A stretch of 6,001 nucleotides of DNA from Lachnospiraceae bacterium (GCA_017523185.1 JAFWXB010000136.1:1-6001), one strand, 5' to 3'; numbered from the stretch's first letter, positions 1-5,905 are shown. Notes: generated from the sequence alone by a model not told the origin. Translations and numbers: made by a program.

Positions 1-1
1 A

Positions 2-1219
2 CAAGCAGTAGATACGGATTACCTTACCTTTTTATATCAGAAAAAATTAAAAGATATAGAGAAAGAAAAAGTGGTAGGAGTAGAAAAGTGTATAGAAACA
101 TATATAGAAAGTGGACAGATAGATAGCGAAAATTGGATTTTTGTACAGAAACGATATGGATATTTAAAAAAGACATTACAATTTTTGAAAGAGTATTCAT
201 ACTATATTAAAAATCTCCAGTATTCATTATGTGATTTAACAACTAGAAATAGAGGAGTTTCTATTAACGATTTAAGACAAAGAGGAAAGTTTATAGATAA
301 ACAAGCCAAAAAATTTATAAAAGAAATAAAAGATATATTTCTTGAAAATGTAAATGGAGAATGGAAAGTATCAGATATAGCAGAAAGTCAAAAAGGAAAA
401 GTACCAGGAATACTTCTTAAAAATGTAAATGGAATATGGAAAATAGCAAATGAAGTAGAAGATGAGAAAGAGAATAAGAAGAAAGAACCAGTAAAAGATA
501 TATTTCTTGAAAATGTAAATGGAATATGGAAAGTATCGAATATAAGAGAAGATGAGAAAGAAAAAGTATCAGGAATACTTTTGAAATATATAAATGGAAA
601 ATGGGAAATAAGTGATACAACAAAAGATACTATACTTCTTAAAATTGTAAATAAGATATGGGAAATATCAGATGCAATAGAAGAAAATGGTAATTTGCAG
701 TTTAAAACAATCGGAATATTTAAAGCGAGAACATTAATTGAAGGAAGAAATATTTTAGATGGAGAAGCATATCAAATTGAAACAAAAGAGAATGATAGTA
801 AAAATGAGAATAAGGCATATGTTATGGATTTAACAGATAAAATATTTTCAATGAAGTATGCAATAGCAACAGGAAGAGAAGATGAGATGGGGAAATATCT
901 AAAATATGCAGGTTTTTGGGATAAAGATTTATCTGCTTTGGAATGTATTGAAGAAGTGGAACTAATTACTCGAACAGATTGCTTATTTTTGTATGCTTTA
1001 AAATATCGTGATACCTTATTGGAAAAGTGGGCAAAAGAAGTTAATAGTGATAAAGAATATGTGAATAAGGCACGATTAGAATTTCCATTTATAAAGTTAT
1101 TAATGATAATCAATAGAGATATTCAGTTTGTGAATGAAAAAATTTTATCTAAAACGAAAAGAATTTCAAATTTGGATAAAGAATTAATATATCCGATTGA
1201 TGCAAGTATATTTGAGTAG
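2..1219 (+). CDS. Unrecognised Lys/Glu-rich protein with five tandem W-containing repeats, 5' end outside window
   Basis: The frame is open from the first complete codon at base 2 to the TAG at 1217-1219, giving 405 codons in view. A GTG at 71 could serve as a start, but it lacks a convincing Shine-Dalgarno site and the frame continues upstream without a stop, so the true start is probably left of the window. The N-terminal part is helical and charged. The middle (bases 335-673) holds five copies of a motif of the form I-x-L-x-N-V-N-G-x-W-K-V-S-D, separated by Lys/Glu linkers. The C-terminal third (from about 690) is non-repetitive and looks globular. I see no signal peptide or membrane segment, so it is probably cytoplasmic. 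I do not recognise the family. The kinase gene starts 25 bases downstream in the same direction, suggesting one operon and perhaps a role as kinase partner or substrate. That role is inference. Confidence 0.8.
   Translation, partial: QAVDTDYLTFLYQKKLKDIEKEKVVGVEKCIETYIESGQIDSENWIFVQKRYGYLKKTLQFLKEYSYYIKNLQYSLCDLTTRNRGVSINDLRQRGKFIDKQAKKFIKEIKDIFLENVNGEWKVSDIAESQKGKVPGILLKNVNGIWKIANEVEDEKENKKKEPVKDIFLENVNGIWKVSNIREDEKEKVSGILLKYINGKWEISDTTKDTILLKIVNKIWEISDAIEENGNLQFKTIGIFKARTLIEGRNILDGEAYQIETKENDSKNENKAYVMDLTDKIFSMKYAIATGREDEMGKYLKYAGFWDKDLSALECIEEVELITRTDCLFLYALKYRDTLLEKWAKEVNSDKEYVNKARLEFPFIKLLMIINRDIQFVNEKILSKTKRISNLDKELIYPIDASIFE
335..673 (+). repeat. Five in-frame coding repeats with a 165-base higher-order duplication
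   Basis: Copies of a 14-codon core start at 335, 410, 500, 575 and 632. The spacings are 75, 90, 75 and 57 bases. Copies 1 and 3 (IFLENVNG...WKVS) resemble each other most, as do copies 2 and 4 (ILLK..NG.W). Each of these pairs is exactly 165 bases apart, so a two-copy module was probably duplicated as a block. Copies 1 and 3 differ at only about 4 of 48 bases, suggesting a recent event. The invariant tryptophan and the N-[GK]-x-W pattern suggest a small structural or binding module rather than plain low complexity. Confidence 0.85.
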
Positions 1220-1233
1220 AATAAGTGATTTGT

Positions 1234-1238
1234 AGGAG
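1234..1238 (+). promoter_or_regulatory. Ribosome binding site that decides the GTG start of the kinase
   Basis: AGGAG lies 6 bases before the GTG at 1245. The next in-frame start, ATG at 1257, would be 18 bases away, which is too far. The GTG is therefore the better start. Confidence 0.8.
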
Positions 1239-1244
1239 ATAAAA

Positions 1245-3041
1245 GTGAAAGAAAATATGGTTGGTACATATAAATTAGCAGATAAAATAACACAAACACA
1301 TGGGGCATGTTTATATAGAGCACAAAATTGTACAGATGTGGATAATGAAGATGATTTTTTTTATGTAATAAAGGAATATCACAATGAAATTATTCCACAA
1401 GGGGTTTTAGAACGTGAAAAAAAGATTTCACATGAAATTGAAAACTATGCAACAAAAAGTATTGTCATTCCTATTTTAGAAGTTTTAAAAGAGGAAGAAA
1501 AAGAATATGCTGTTATGCAGTTTCGAAAAAATGGTTTATTTTTAAATGAGTTAATTGAAAAATTAGAGTTAAAATATGGAAAAGGGAATATTCCACTTCA
1601 TATAGTGTTTGCAATTGTTGGCGAAATACTTTCTTCTTTAAAGGTACTTCATTCTTTTTGGAAAAAAGAACAACAAATTGGATATCTTCATTTAGACTTG
1701 CATCCTGGGAATATTTTCTTTGAAAGTGCAGATATAGAAACAGAAGAAGTTGGTAAAGTAAAATTTATAGATTTTTTTAGTGCTTTAAAAATAGAGCAGA
1801 AAAAAGTAATATTGAATGAAGATGAGATAATATCTATAAATTTTAAATATTCTGCACCGGAACAAAAAGAAAGAGAATATTATAAATATGGAATTGCAAC
1901 AGACTTGTATTCTGTAGGGGCTATATTTTTTCGAATATTAACAGGTGAAACAAAATCAGATGATGAAATATTATATGAAGAAGACTTTTTTCCAAGTATT
2001 AAACAAGCAGAAATATGTTTGATTGTGAAATATATAATATGTACATTTATAAATTGTTGTATGGAGAAAAATCCAAAATATAGATATCAGACGGCAGATA
2101 ATATGTTGTGTGCATTAGATAAATTGAAAAAATGTTATAAAGCATATCAAAAAAATGATTATTATACACTATTTTCTATTGCATATGAGATGGCAATAGA
2201 AAATGAGGTAGTAGATGCATTTGATGAGATAAATATGAAAGAATTTCGAAATTCTGTTATGAATTTGGAAACTGATTTGAAACAAGACTGTATTCATATA
2301 TTGAAAAGTAAATATTTATTTGAATGTTTATTAAAGTGTATGGAATTAAACAGAGAAAAGATACCTGCTGATATTAAATATAATTTATATAAAAGTGGAC
2401 TTGCTTGTTGTAATCATACAGGGGATAGTTTAAAAGCAAAAGAATTATTTGATGAAATCGAAAAAATAAAAGCTGATTTACCACTTATGGAATATCTTAG
2501 TTGTTTGAATAGAGCAGCAGTCACATATGCAGATAGATATGAATTTGAACAAGCATATGAAACTGTATGTAGAAATATACAAAGTTTGGAAAGTGTAAAA
2601 AATACGTATGAGCAGGTTGCAGAACAAAACGGAATTTTATCATCTGTTGAAACTGCGAGAATTATAGATTTAGCACGTGCATATAGTGCAAAGGGGACTT
2701 ACATGGTTTGGGCACAGAAAGGAGACCCAATTCCGGTTTTTAAACAGGCACTACAAGAATTTGGCGAGAATATAGGAAATAAGATGATTACGATAGGTCA
2801 CATTTTGCAGTATGCCATTGAAGTACAGGATAAAGTATTGTATGAAGAATATAGTAAAGTATATTTCGGAACATATGAAAAATTATGTGATGGATTAGAG
2901 ATAGTTTTTGATAGACAAAATTTTAGTCCATTTAAATTATTGATATTTTTAAAAGGAATCTATACATTTTACAGAAAAAAAGTTGATTTTGAATGTCAAA
3001 ATAAGATTATAGAATTATTAGATTCTGAGATAATAACATAA
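1245..3041 (+). CDS. Hanks-type Ser/Thr protein kinase with TPR-like C-terminal region, cut short by an in-frame stop
   Basis: The 598-residue product has a kinase domain at about residues 8-295 followed by helical repeats. Visible kinase marks are the VIK lysine K43, a likely helix-C glutamate near E64, the catalytic loop HLDLHPGN with D151 and N156, the metal-binding D176 in IDFF (replacing DFG), APE at 204-206, the helix-F aspartate D220 and an arginine near R280. The glycine loop is poor: only G20 is evident. The main catalytic residues are present, so activity is plausible. Residues about 380-510 contain TPR-like helix pairs (for example LNRAAVTYADRYEFEQAYE), which usually bind proteins. 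No membrane helix is seen, so unlike PknB it should be cytoplasmic. It follows the repeat protein by 25 bases. The frame resumes directly after the TAA, so this protein is probably a truncated form of a protein of about 711 residues. Confidence 0.88.
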   Translation: MKENMVGTYKLADKITQTHGACLYRAQNCTDVDNEDDFFYVIKEYHNEIIPQGVLEREKKISHEIENYATKSIVIPILEVLKEEEKEYAVMQFRKNGLFLNELIEKLELKYGKGNIPLHIVFAIVGEILSSLKVLHSFWKKEQQIGYLHLDLHPGNIFFESADIETEEVGKVKFIDFFSALKIEQKKVILNEDEIISINFKYSAPEQKEREYYKYGIATDLYSVGAIFFRILTGETKSDDEILYEEDFFPSIKQAEICLIVKYIICTFINCCMEKNPKYRYQTADNMLCALDKLKKCYKAYQKNDYYTLFSIAYEMAIENEVVDAFDEINMKEFRNSVMNLETDLKQDCIHILKSKYLFECLLKCMELNREKIPADIKYNLYKSGLACCNHTGDSLKAKELFDEIEKIKADLPLMEYLSCLNRAAVTYADRYEFEQAYETVCRNIQSLESVKNTYEQVAEQNGILSSVETARIIDLARAYSAKGTYMVWAQKGDPIPVFKQALQEFGENIGNKMITIGHILQYAIEVQDKVLYEEYSKVYFGTYEKLCDGLEIVFDRQNFSPFKLLIFLKGIYTFYRKKVDFECQNKIIELLDSEIIT

Positions 3042-3380
3042 TTGCATGAGCATCCCGTACAATTAATATATAAATATATTGGTCTTATTTTATATGAATA
3101 TGTTGGAGATATGACAATGGAAGTCGAAAGTGCATTTCTTTCTTCTATGACGTGTTTAAAACAGAGCAAAATTAATTTGAATATTCCAATTAATATTATG
3201 ATGTGTATGACATATCAGACAATGTGGATATATAATGAATTGACAGAACAGACAGAAGAAAATAAGGAAATTTTAGAACTTATGATGACACATTGTAAAG
3301 AATCAGGATGGGAAAAATTATATCAGGCACTTGTAAAAACAAAAAATATAAAAGATGTTTTACGATATGAATATTGTTAA
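3042..3380 (+). pseudogene. Detached 3' part of the kinase/TPR gene, in the same frame after the TAA
   Basis: The 112 codons after the TAA at 3039-3041 stay in the kinase frame with no gap and encode the same kind of helical, TPR-like sequence (EVESAFLSSM..., MTYQTMWIYNELTEQ...). No ribosome binding site precedes the TTG at 3042. This is therefore best read as the original C-terminus of the kinase protein, separated by a nonsense change. A single CAA to TAA transition would explain it. Alternatives are a sequencing error, stop readthrough, or separate translation from ATG 3117, which has GGAG 8 bases upstream and would give an 88-residue product. The coding character is preserved to the stop at 3378-3380, so the break looks recent or tolerated. 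Confidence 0.7.
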
Positions 3381-3556
3381 AAAAGTGTGTCAGCCGAAAG
3401 AACTGTAATAAAAAAATATAGGTAATTTTGTAAAGAGGCATAAATACTGGCTTCTTTGAGATTAAAGGGAAATAGGTTGCCCCACTTTTTTATAAAAATA
3501 GTTGAAATTTTGAGAAAAAGTGATATTATAAAGACAGAAAGTATTGAAAATACTGT
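3381..3556 (+). other. AT-rich leader region of the CRISPR array
   Basis: This non-coding stretch lies between the end of the kinase frame and the first repeat. It contains a modest hairpin (AAAGAGGC at 3432-3439 against GCTTCTTT at 3450-3457, one G-U pair) without a proper T-run, which could weakly end the upstream transcript. It also contains the array promoter at 3502-3529 and a small palindrome AGTATT-gaa-AATACT at 3540-3554, directly before the first repeat. Its leader role is inferred from its place opposite the degenerate repeat end and from the promoter it carries. Confidence 0.5.
3502..3529 (+). promoter_or_regulatory. Promoter reading into the CRISPR array
   Basis: TTGAAA (3502-3507), a 16-base spacer and TATTAT (3524-3529), with TG at 3521-3522 giving an extended -10. 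Transcription would start near 3536, about 20 bases before the first repeat, and run through the array toward the terminator at 3852-3895. Confidence 0.6.
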
Positions 3557-3823
3557 TGTGAAGAAAGCCCAATATAGAGGGCAATAAGTTTCCGAATCCA
3601 TTATATATACAATATGCTGTTACTGAAATGTACGGTATTTCTACTTTGTAGCTTATATGTGAAGAAAGCCCAATATAGAGGGCAATAAGAAACGATGTTT
3701 TGTGTCAATGCTGTCATATATTTGTGAAGAAAGCCCAATATAGAGGGCAATAAGACTACACGCTCCCAGCCGGCGTGTTCGAAGCGATACTCAGGTGAAG
3801 AAAGCCCAATATAGGCTGATAAC
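3557..3823 (+). CRISPR. Small CRISPR array, type VI-A (Cas13a)-like repeats, no cas genes in the window
   Basis: Three identical 32-base repeats lie at 3557-3588, 3658-3689 and 3723-3754. A fourth at 3795-3823 matches the first 20 bases from GTG and then decays. Each repeat begins TGTGAAGAAAGCCC, has the loop AATATAGA, and ends GGGCAATAAG; GCCC and GGGC form a 4-bp stem. The intervening sequences are unrelated and 69, 33 and 40 bases long; the 3755-3794 spacer has 24 G/C of 40, unlike its surroundings. The degenerate last repeat sets the leader on the left and transcription on the + strand. In that orientation the repeat resembles, from memory, the Lachnospiraceae Cas13a direct repeats, which share the AGCCCAA...ATAGAGGGCAATAA pattern. 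In VI-A systems the repeat hairpin is the 5' handle of the crRNA and Cas13a cuts target RNA. Only four repeats and uneven spacing are weak points. Confidence 0.8.
3795..3823 (+). repeat. Degenerate terminal CRISPR repeat
   Basis: GTGAAGAAAGCCCAATATAG is identical to the other repeats. The rest reads GCTGATAAC instead of AGGGCAATAAG, so the 3' stem is lost. Decay of the repeat farthest from the leader is typical of CRISPR arrays and supports the inferred orientation. Confidence 0.75.
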
Positions 3824-3851
3824 GATTTAGGAAGATGAAAATATGAAATCT

Positions 3852-3895
3852 AAATAAGCCAAAGCATTGAATATCGGATGTCTTGGCTTATTTTT
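3852..3895 (+). terminator. Rho-independent terminator of the array
   Basis: AAATAAGCCAA (3852-3862) pairs perfectly with TTGGCTTATTT (3883-3893) around a 20-base loop. The run of five T at 3891-3895 overlaps the stem end. It lies 28 bases after the degenerate repeat and closes the array transcript. Confidence 0.75.
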
Positions 3896-3910
3896 GTACG
3901 GATTTATGGA

Positions 3911-3948
3911 AACCGATGGTCGGTTGAATGCTTTTTTAAAGCATTCAA
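3911..3948. repeat. Two adjacent tight perfect hairpins
   Basis: AACCGA-TGG-TCGGTT (3911-3925) is followed at once by TTGAATGCTTT-TTT-AAAGCATTCAA (3924-3948). Both are perfect stems with three-base loops, sharing the TT at 3924-3925. No strong T-run follows, so a terminator role is only possible. The words AAAGCATT and GAAT also occur inside the preceding terminator loop (3861-3872). They could be a second terminator, a transcript-end structure, or a remnant of a small mobile element. Confidence 0.6.
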
Positions 3949-3993
3949 ATCTTTGTTTATTCAAGGATTATTAGGTAATTTGGGATGGGAAAG

Positions 3994-4023
3994 TTGAGTA
4001 CTTTACAAAAAGAAAAATATTAC
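3994..4023 (+). promoter_or_regulatory. Weak candidate promoter for the metallopeptidase-LRR gene
   Basis: TTGAGT (3994-3999), 18 bases, then TATTAC (4018-4023). It lies between the array terminator and the gene, where a promoter is expected, but the match is only moderate. Confidence 0.35.
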
Positions 4024-4058
4024 AGATGAGAATACCAATGAGAGAAAAAGTGTTAATC

Positions 4059-4062
4059 GGAG
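4059..4062 (+). promoter_or_regulatory. Ribosome binding site of the metallopeptidase-LRR gene
   Basis: GGAG lies 11 bases before the ATG at 4074. The spacing is slightly long but it is the only Shine-Dalgarno-like site near this start. Confidence 0.6.
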
Positions 4063-4073
4063 AATAAAAAATT

Positions 4074-5510
4074 ATGATATTTAAAGAAAAATTAGCAGAA
4101 TATTTAGAACGTTATGAGTTTTTTGAGTTAAGAAAAATATTGGAAAAAGTAGTTTTTATTGTAGATAAGGAACTTTTGAATAGAAATTTTATTTCATGTC
4201 ATCAATATAAAGAAGATATTTTAAAAGATAATCAATTGATTGAAGAAACGCTAGAAGCAAAATTGATTGCACCAATAAAATTAGATCAAGAATATACAAT
4301 AGTAATATCTTCAGATAATCCTAATTCCAAAGATATAATTTTAAAAGTAATACATGAATTACAACATATAGCATGTTATGTGGGTTCTTTAGATAATAAA
4401 ATGAATTCTATTGAAAGTATGCCTTGTCAAAGTTTTTTGTGTTGGAGCGAGTTTAGAGCTACTTACACAGAAATTATGTTGGAAATTTATATGAATATAG
4501 AGACAGATACAAAAGGGATATTTAAATTACAAGCAGAAATTTTGGGACGTGAAGCAGCCATTTGCGTAGGAAAAAGTTTCCAAATAGAAGATAAATATAG
4601 TGCATTTGAGTATATTTTTCGTTATTTAGGAGCAAGTGCAGCCGTAAAAAGTTTTTCAAAAAAAGAAAATAAAGGGAGTTGGGTGTTTTATCAAAAAAGT
4701 TTAATGCCATTTGCTATTTTTGAAAATTATTTTCTGTTGTATAATATTGCACAGAACTGGGAAGATTTAATGACTCGTGGTTTTATGACTCATGATTTAT
4801 ATGATAATTCAGAGTTGCAAAATATAGAAGAATGCTTGGAAACAATGGAATTGGAATGGGTGTATCATGGCAAGTGTGGAGATAATTTATATTGGAAAAT
4901 AATAGAGAGTGTCTTATATATATATGGTTCTGGAAAAATGTGGGATTGGGATCCTCATTCAGCACCATGGACTGGAGAGTTCGATAAAGTTATTATTTCT
5001 AATGGTGTAACTTCAATTGGTTCATGTGCATTTTATGAAGTATATATAAACAGTATTAAGATACCGGATAGTGTAAAAATTATAGGATGGGGTGCTTTTT
5101 CAGATAGCGATATAGATAAGTTGGAGCTTAGAGATACGATAGAATTAGTGGATTGGGCTATTATTGACGGAGATCCATGTAAAGTTCATACATTAATTGT
5201 ATCAGCAAACATAAAAACTTTTTTACCAGAGGCATTTCATACAAGATCTGGTGCTCCAGGAAAAATTATATTTACAGGAAATTTGCCAGATAGTCTTTCG
5301 TCATTAGTTAAATCAAATATATTTTTATTATCAACTTCAATTTATTATCCTAAACATTGGGATATGGGATTAGATACATTTTATGAAAGAATTTTAAAAG
5401 AAATAAAACAACAAAAGGAAAATATTGAAATAATAAACGACATGGGTGAGCAAAGAATTAACAAATATTTTGATAAGTTAAAACAGCGTTTGATTCCATT
5501 AGATAAATAA
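4074..5510 (+). CDS. HExxH metallopeptidase-like protein with C-terminal BspA-type leucine-rich repeats
   Basis: The 478-residue protein has two parts. Residues about 1-260 are helical and contain HELQH at 94-98 (H94, E95, H98), followed by SEFRAT with E126. This is the arrangement of a gluzincin-like zinc peptidase, with E126 as likely third zinc ligand; the E-x-x-A pattern recalls ImmA/IrrE-type proteases, but I cannot assign a family. Residues about 268-425 match the BspA/LRR_5 style: CGDNLYW, YIYGSGKMW, SAPW, then GVTSIGSCAF and IPDSVKIIGWGAF, ending near IYYP. The C-terminus (430-478) is charged and helical. LRR_5 proteins are usually secreted, yet no signal peptide or membrane segment is visible, so this one should act inside the cell unless exported by another route. 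The LRR part probably recognises a partner or substrate. It is the only large gene between the terminators at 3852-3895 and 5581-5620. Confidence 0.85.
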   Translation: MIFKEKLAEYLERYEFFELRKILEKVVFIVDKELLNRNFISCHQYKEDILKDNQLIEETLEAKLIAPIKLDQEYTIVISSDNPNSKDIILKVIHELQHIACYVGSLDNKMNSIESMPCQSFLCWSEFRATYTEIMLEIYMNIETDTKGIFKLQAEILGREAAICVGKSFQIEDKYSAFEYIFRYLGASAAVKSFSKKENKGSWVFYQKSLMPFAIFENYFLLYNIAQNWEDLMTRGFMTHDLYDNSELQNIEECLETMELEWVYHGKCGDNLYWKIIESVLYIYGSGKMWDWDPHSAPWTGEFDKVIISNGVTSIGSCAFYEVYINSIKIPDSVKIIGWGAFSDSDIDKLELRDTIELVDWAIIDGDPCKVHTLIVSANIKTFLPEAFHTRSGAPGKIIFTGNLPDSLSSLVKSNIFLLSTSIYYPKHWDMGLDTFYERILKEIKQQKENIEIINDMGEQRINKYFDKLKQRLIPLDK

Positions 5511-5580
5511 AAATGTAGAAATTTTTTATATTTTGTCTGAAATTTATTTATTGCGACAGTCTTATTTTGTTTATACGTTA

Positions 5581-5620
5581 AAAAGAGTTATGTATAAAAT
5601 TTATACATAGCTCTTTTTTT
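5581..5620 (+). terminator. Strong rho-independent terminator
   Basis: AAAAGAG-T-TATGTATAA (5581-5597) pairs with TTATACATA-G-CTCTTTT (5601-5617): 17 pairs including one T-G, with a three-base loop and a T-run to 5620. It ends transcription of the metallopeptidase-LRR gene. The A-run on the left would let it act on the opposite strand too. Confidence 0.85.
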
Positions 5621-5640
5621 AATTTTTGCGTTAATTTATT

Positions 5641-5669
5641 TTGAAATATTTATTTTATAATAGCATTAT
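5641..5669 (+). promoter_or_regulatory. Candidate promoter of the small ORF
   Basis: TTGAAA (5641-5646), 17 bases, then CATTAT (5664-5669). A perfect TATAAT at 5656-5661 overlaps this but has only a poor -35 (TTAATT 5631-5636, spacing 19). Either could drive the small ORF at 5714. The terminator just upstream makes a new promoter here necessary if that ORF is expressed. Confidence 0.45.
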
Positions 5670-5699
5670 CAACAAATTGTTAAAGTTACTTTAATAAAA

Positions 5700-5707
5700 G
5701 GGGGTGA
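5700..5707 (+). promoter_or_regulatory. Near-consensus ribosome binding site of the small ORF
   Basis: GGGGGTGA, within AAAAGGGGGTGAGGT, differs by one base from the ideal anti-16S sequence. It sits 6 bases before ATG 5714. It is the strongest Shine-Dalgarno site in the window and the main support for translating such a short frame. Confidence 0.75.
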
Positions 5708-5713
5708 GGTCAT

Positions 5714-5821
5714 ATGCCTGGTTATTGGGGCATAATAGAAAGTTCAATAACAGCGACCATTGTTGCGACTAAAAACCAATGGGGAATAACAACACCTAAG
5801 TTGAAAATGTTTATAGTATAG
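5714..5821 (+). CDS. Small 35-residue peptide of unknown function
   Basis: ATG at 5714 opens 35 codons ending in TAG. The peptide begins MPGYWGIIESS, continues with a hydrophobic/threonine-rich stretch (ITATIVATKNQWG) and ends in a basic, hydrophobic tail (PKLKMFIV). It is too short for a confident membrane helix, although residues 7-18 are apolar. The very strong ribosome binding site and a candidate promoter support translation. It could be a leader peptide, a signalling or toxic peptide, or a chance frame. I do not recognise it. A frame on the opposite strand overlaps it, open from 6001 to a stop at 5744-5746, but no start for that frame is in view. Confidence 0.5.
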   Translation: MPGYWGIIESSITATIVATKNQWGITTPKLKMFIV

Positions 5822-5845
5822 TAAGAATCTGAAGGGAGACTTATT

Positions 5846-5905
5846 ATGAGAAGTTATGATTTTAGAAAAAGTGTTAGCAGAAATATTTGGAAGGATAGTT
5901 CCTAA
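5846..5905 (+). CDS. Possible 19-residue peptide (MRSYDFRKSV...)
   Basis: ATG 5846 is preceded by GGGAG with a 7-base gap and opens 19 codons to TAA. It starts 24 bases after the 35-codon ORF. The only support is the ribosome binding site. It may instead be a leader for the overlapping frame at 5856, or non-coding. Confidence 0.25.
   Translation: MRSYDFRKSVSRNIWKDSS

Noticed and set aside
71..73. GTG as the start of the first gene
   Set aside because: The frame stays open to the left edge of the window and no good ribosome binding site precedes the GTG, so the gene most likely starts outside.
417..1323. Three minus-strand frames under the first gene and the start of the kinase
   Set aside because: They are shadows of the + strand genes, with compositions dictated by A-rich codons on the other strand.
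3432..3457. Hairpin as terminator of the kinase operon
   Set aside because: The stem has eight pairs with one G-U but only short interrupted T stretches follow, so it is mentioned only as a weak possibility in the leader entry.
3377..3601. Minus-strand frame of 74 codons, hydrophobic
   Set aside because: It runs through the leader and the first CRISPR repeat, has no ribosome binding site, and its Phe/Leu/Ile richness is what the complement of AT-rich DNA gives.
4776..4793. R-G-F-M-T-H (residues 235-240 of the metallopeptidase-LRR protein) as a HEPN RNase motif
   Set aside because: It fits R-x4-H, and a Cas13 link was tempting, but it occurs once, lacks the usual N or H after R, and the protein has no Cas13-like length or context.
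4522..4968. Two minus-strand frames under the metallopeptidase-LRR gene
   Set aside because: They are short shadows of a long, clearly coding + strand gene.
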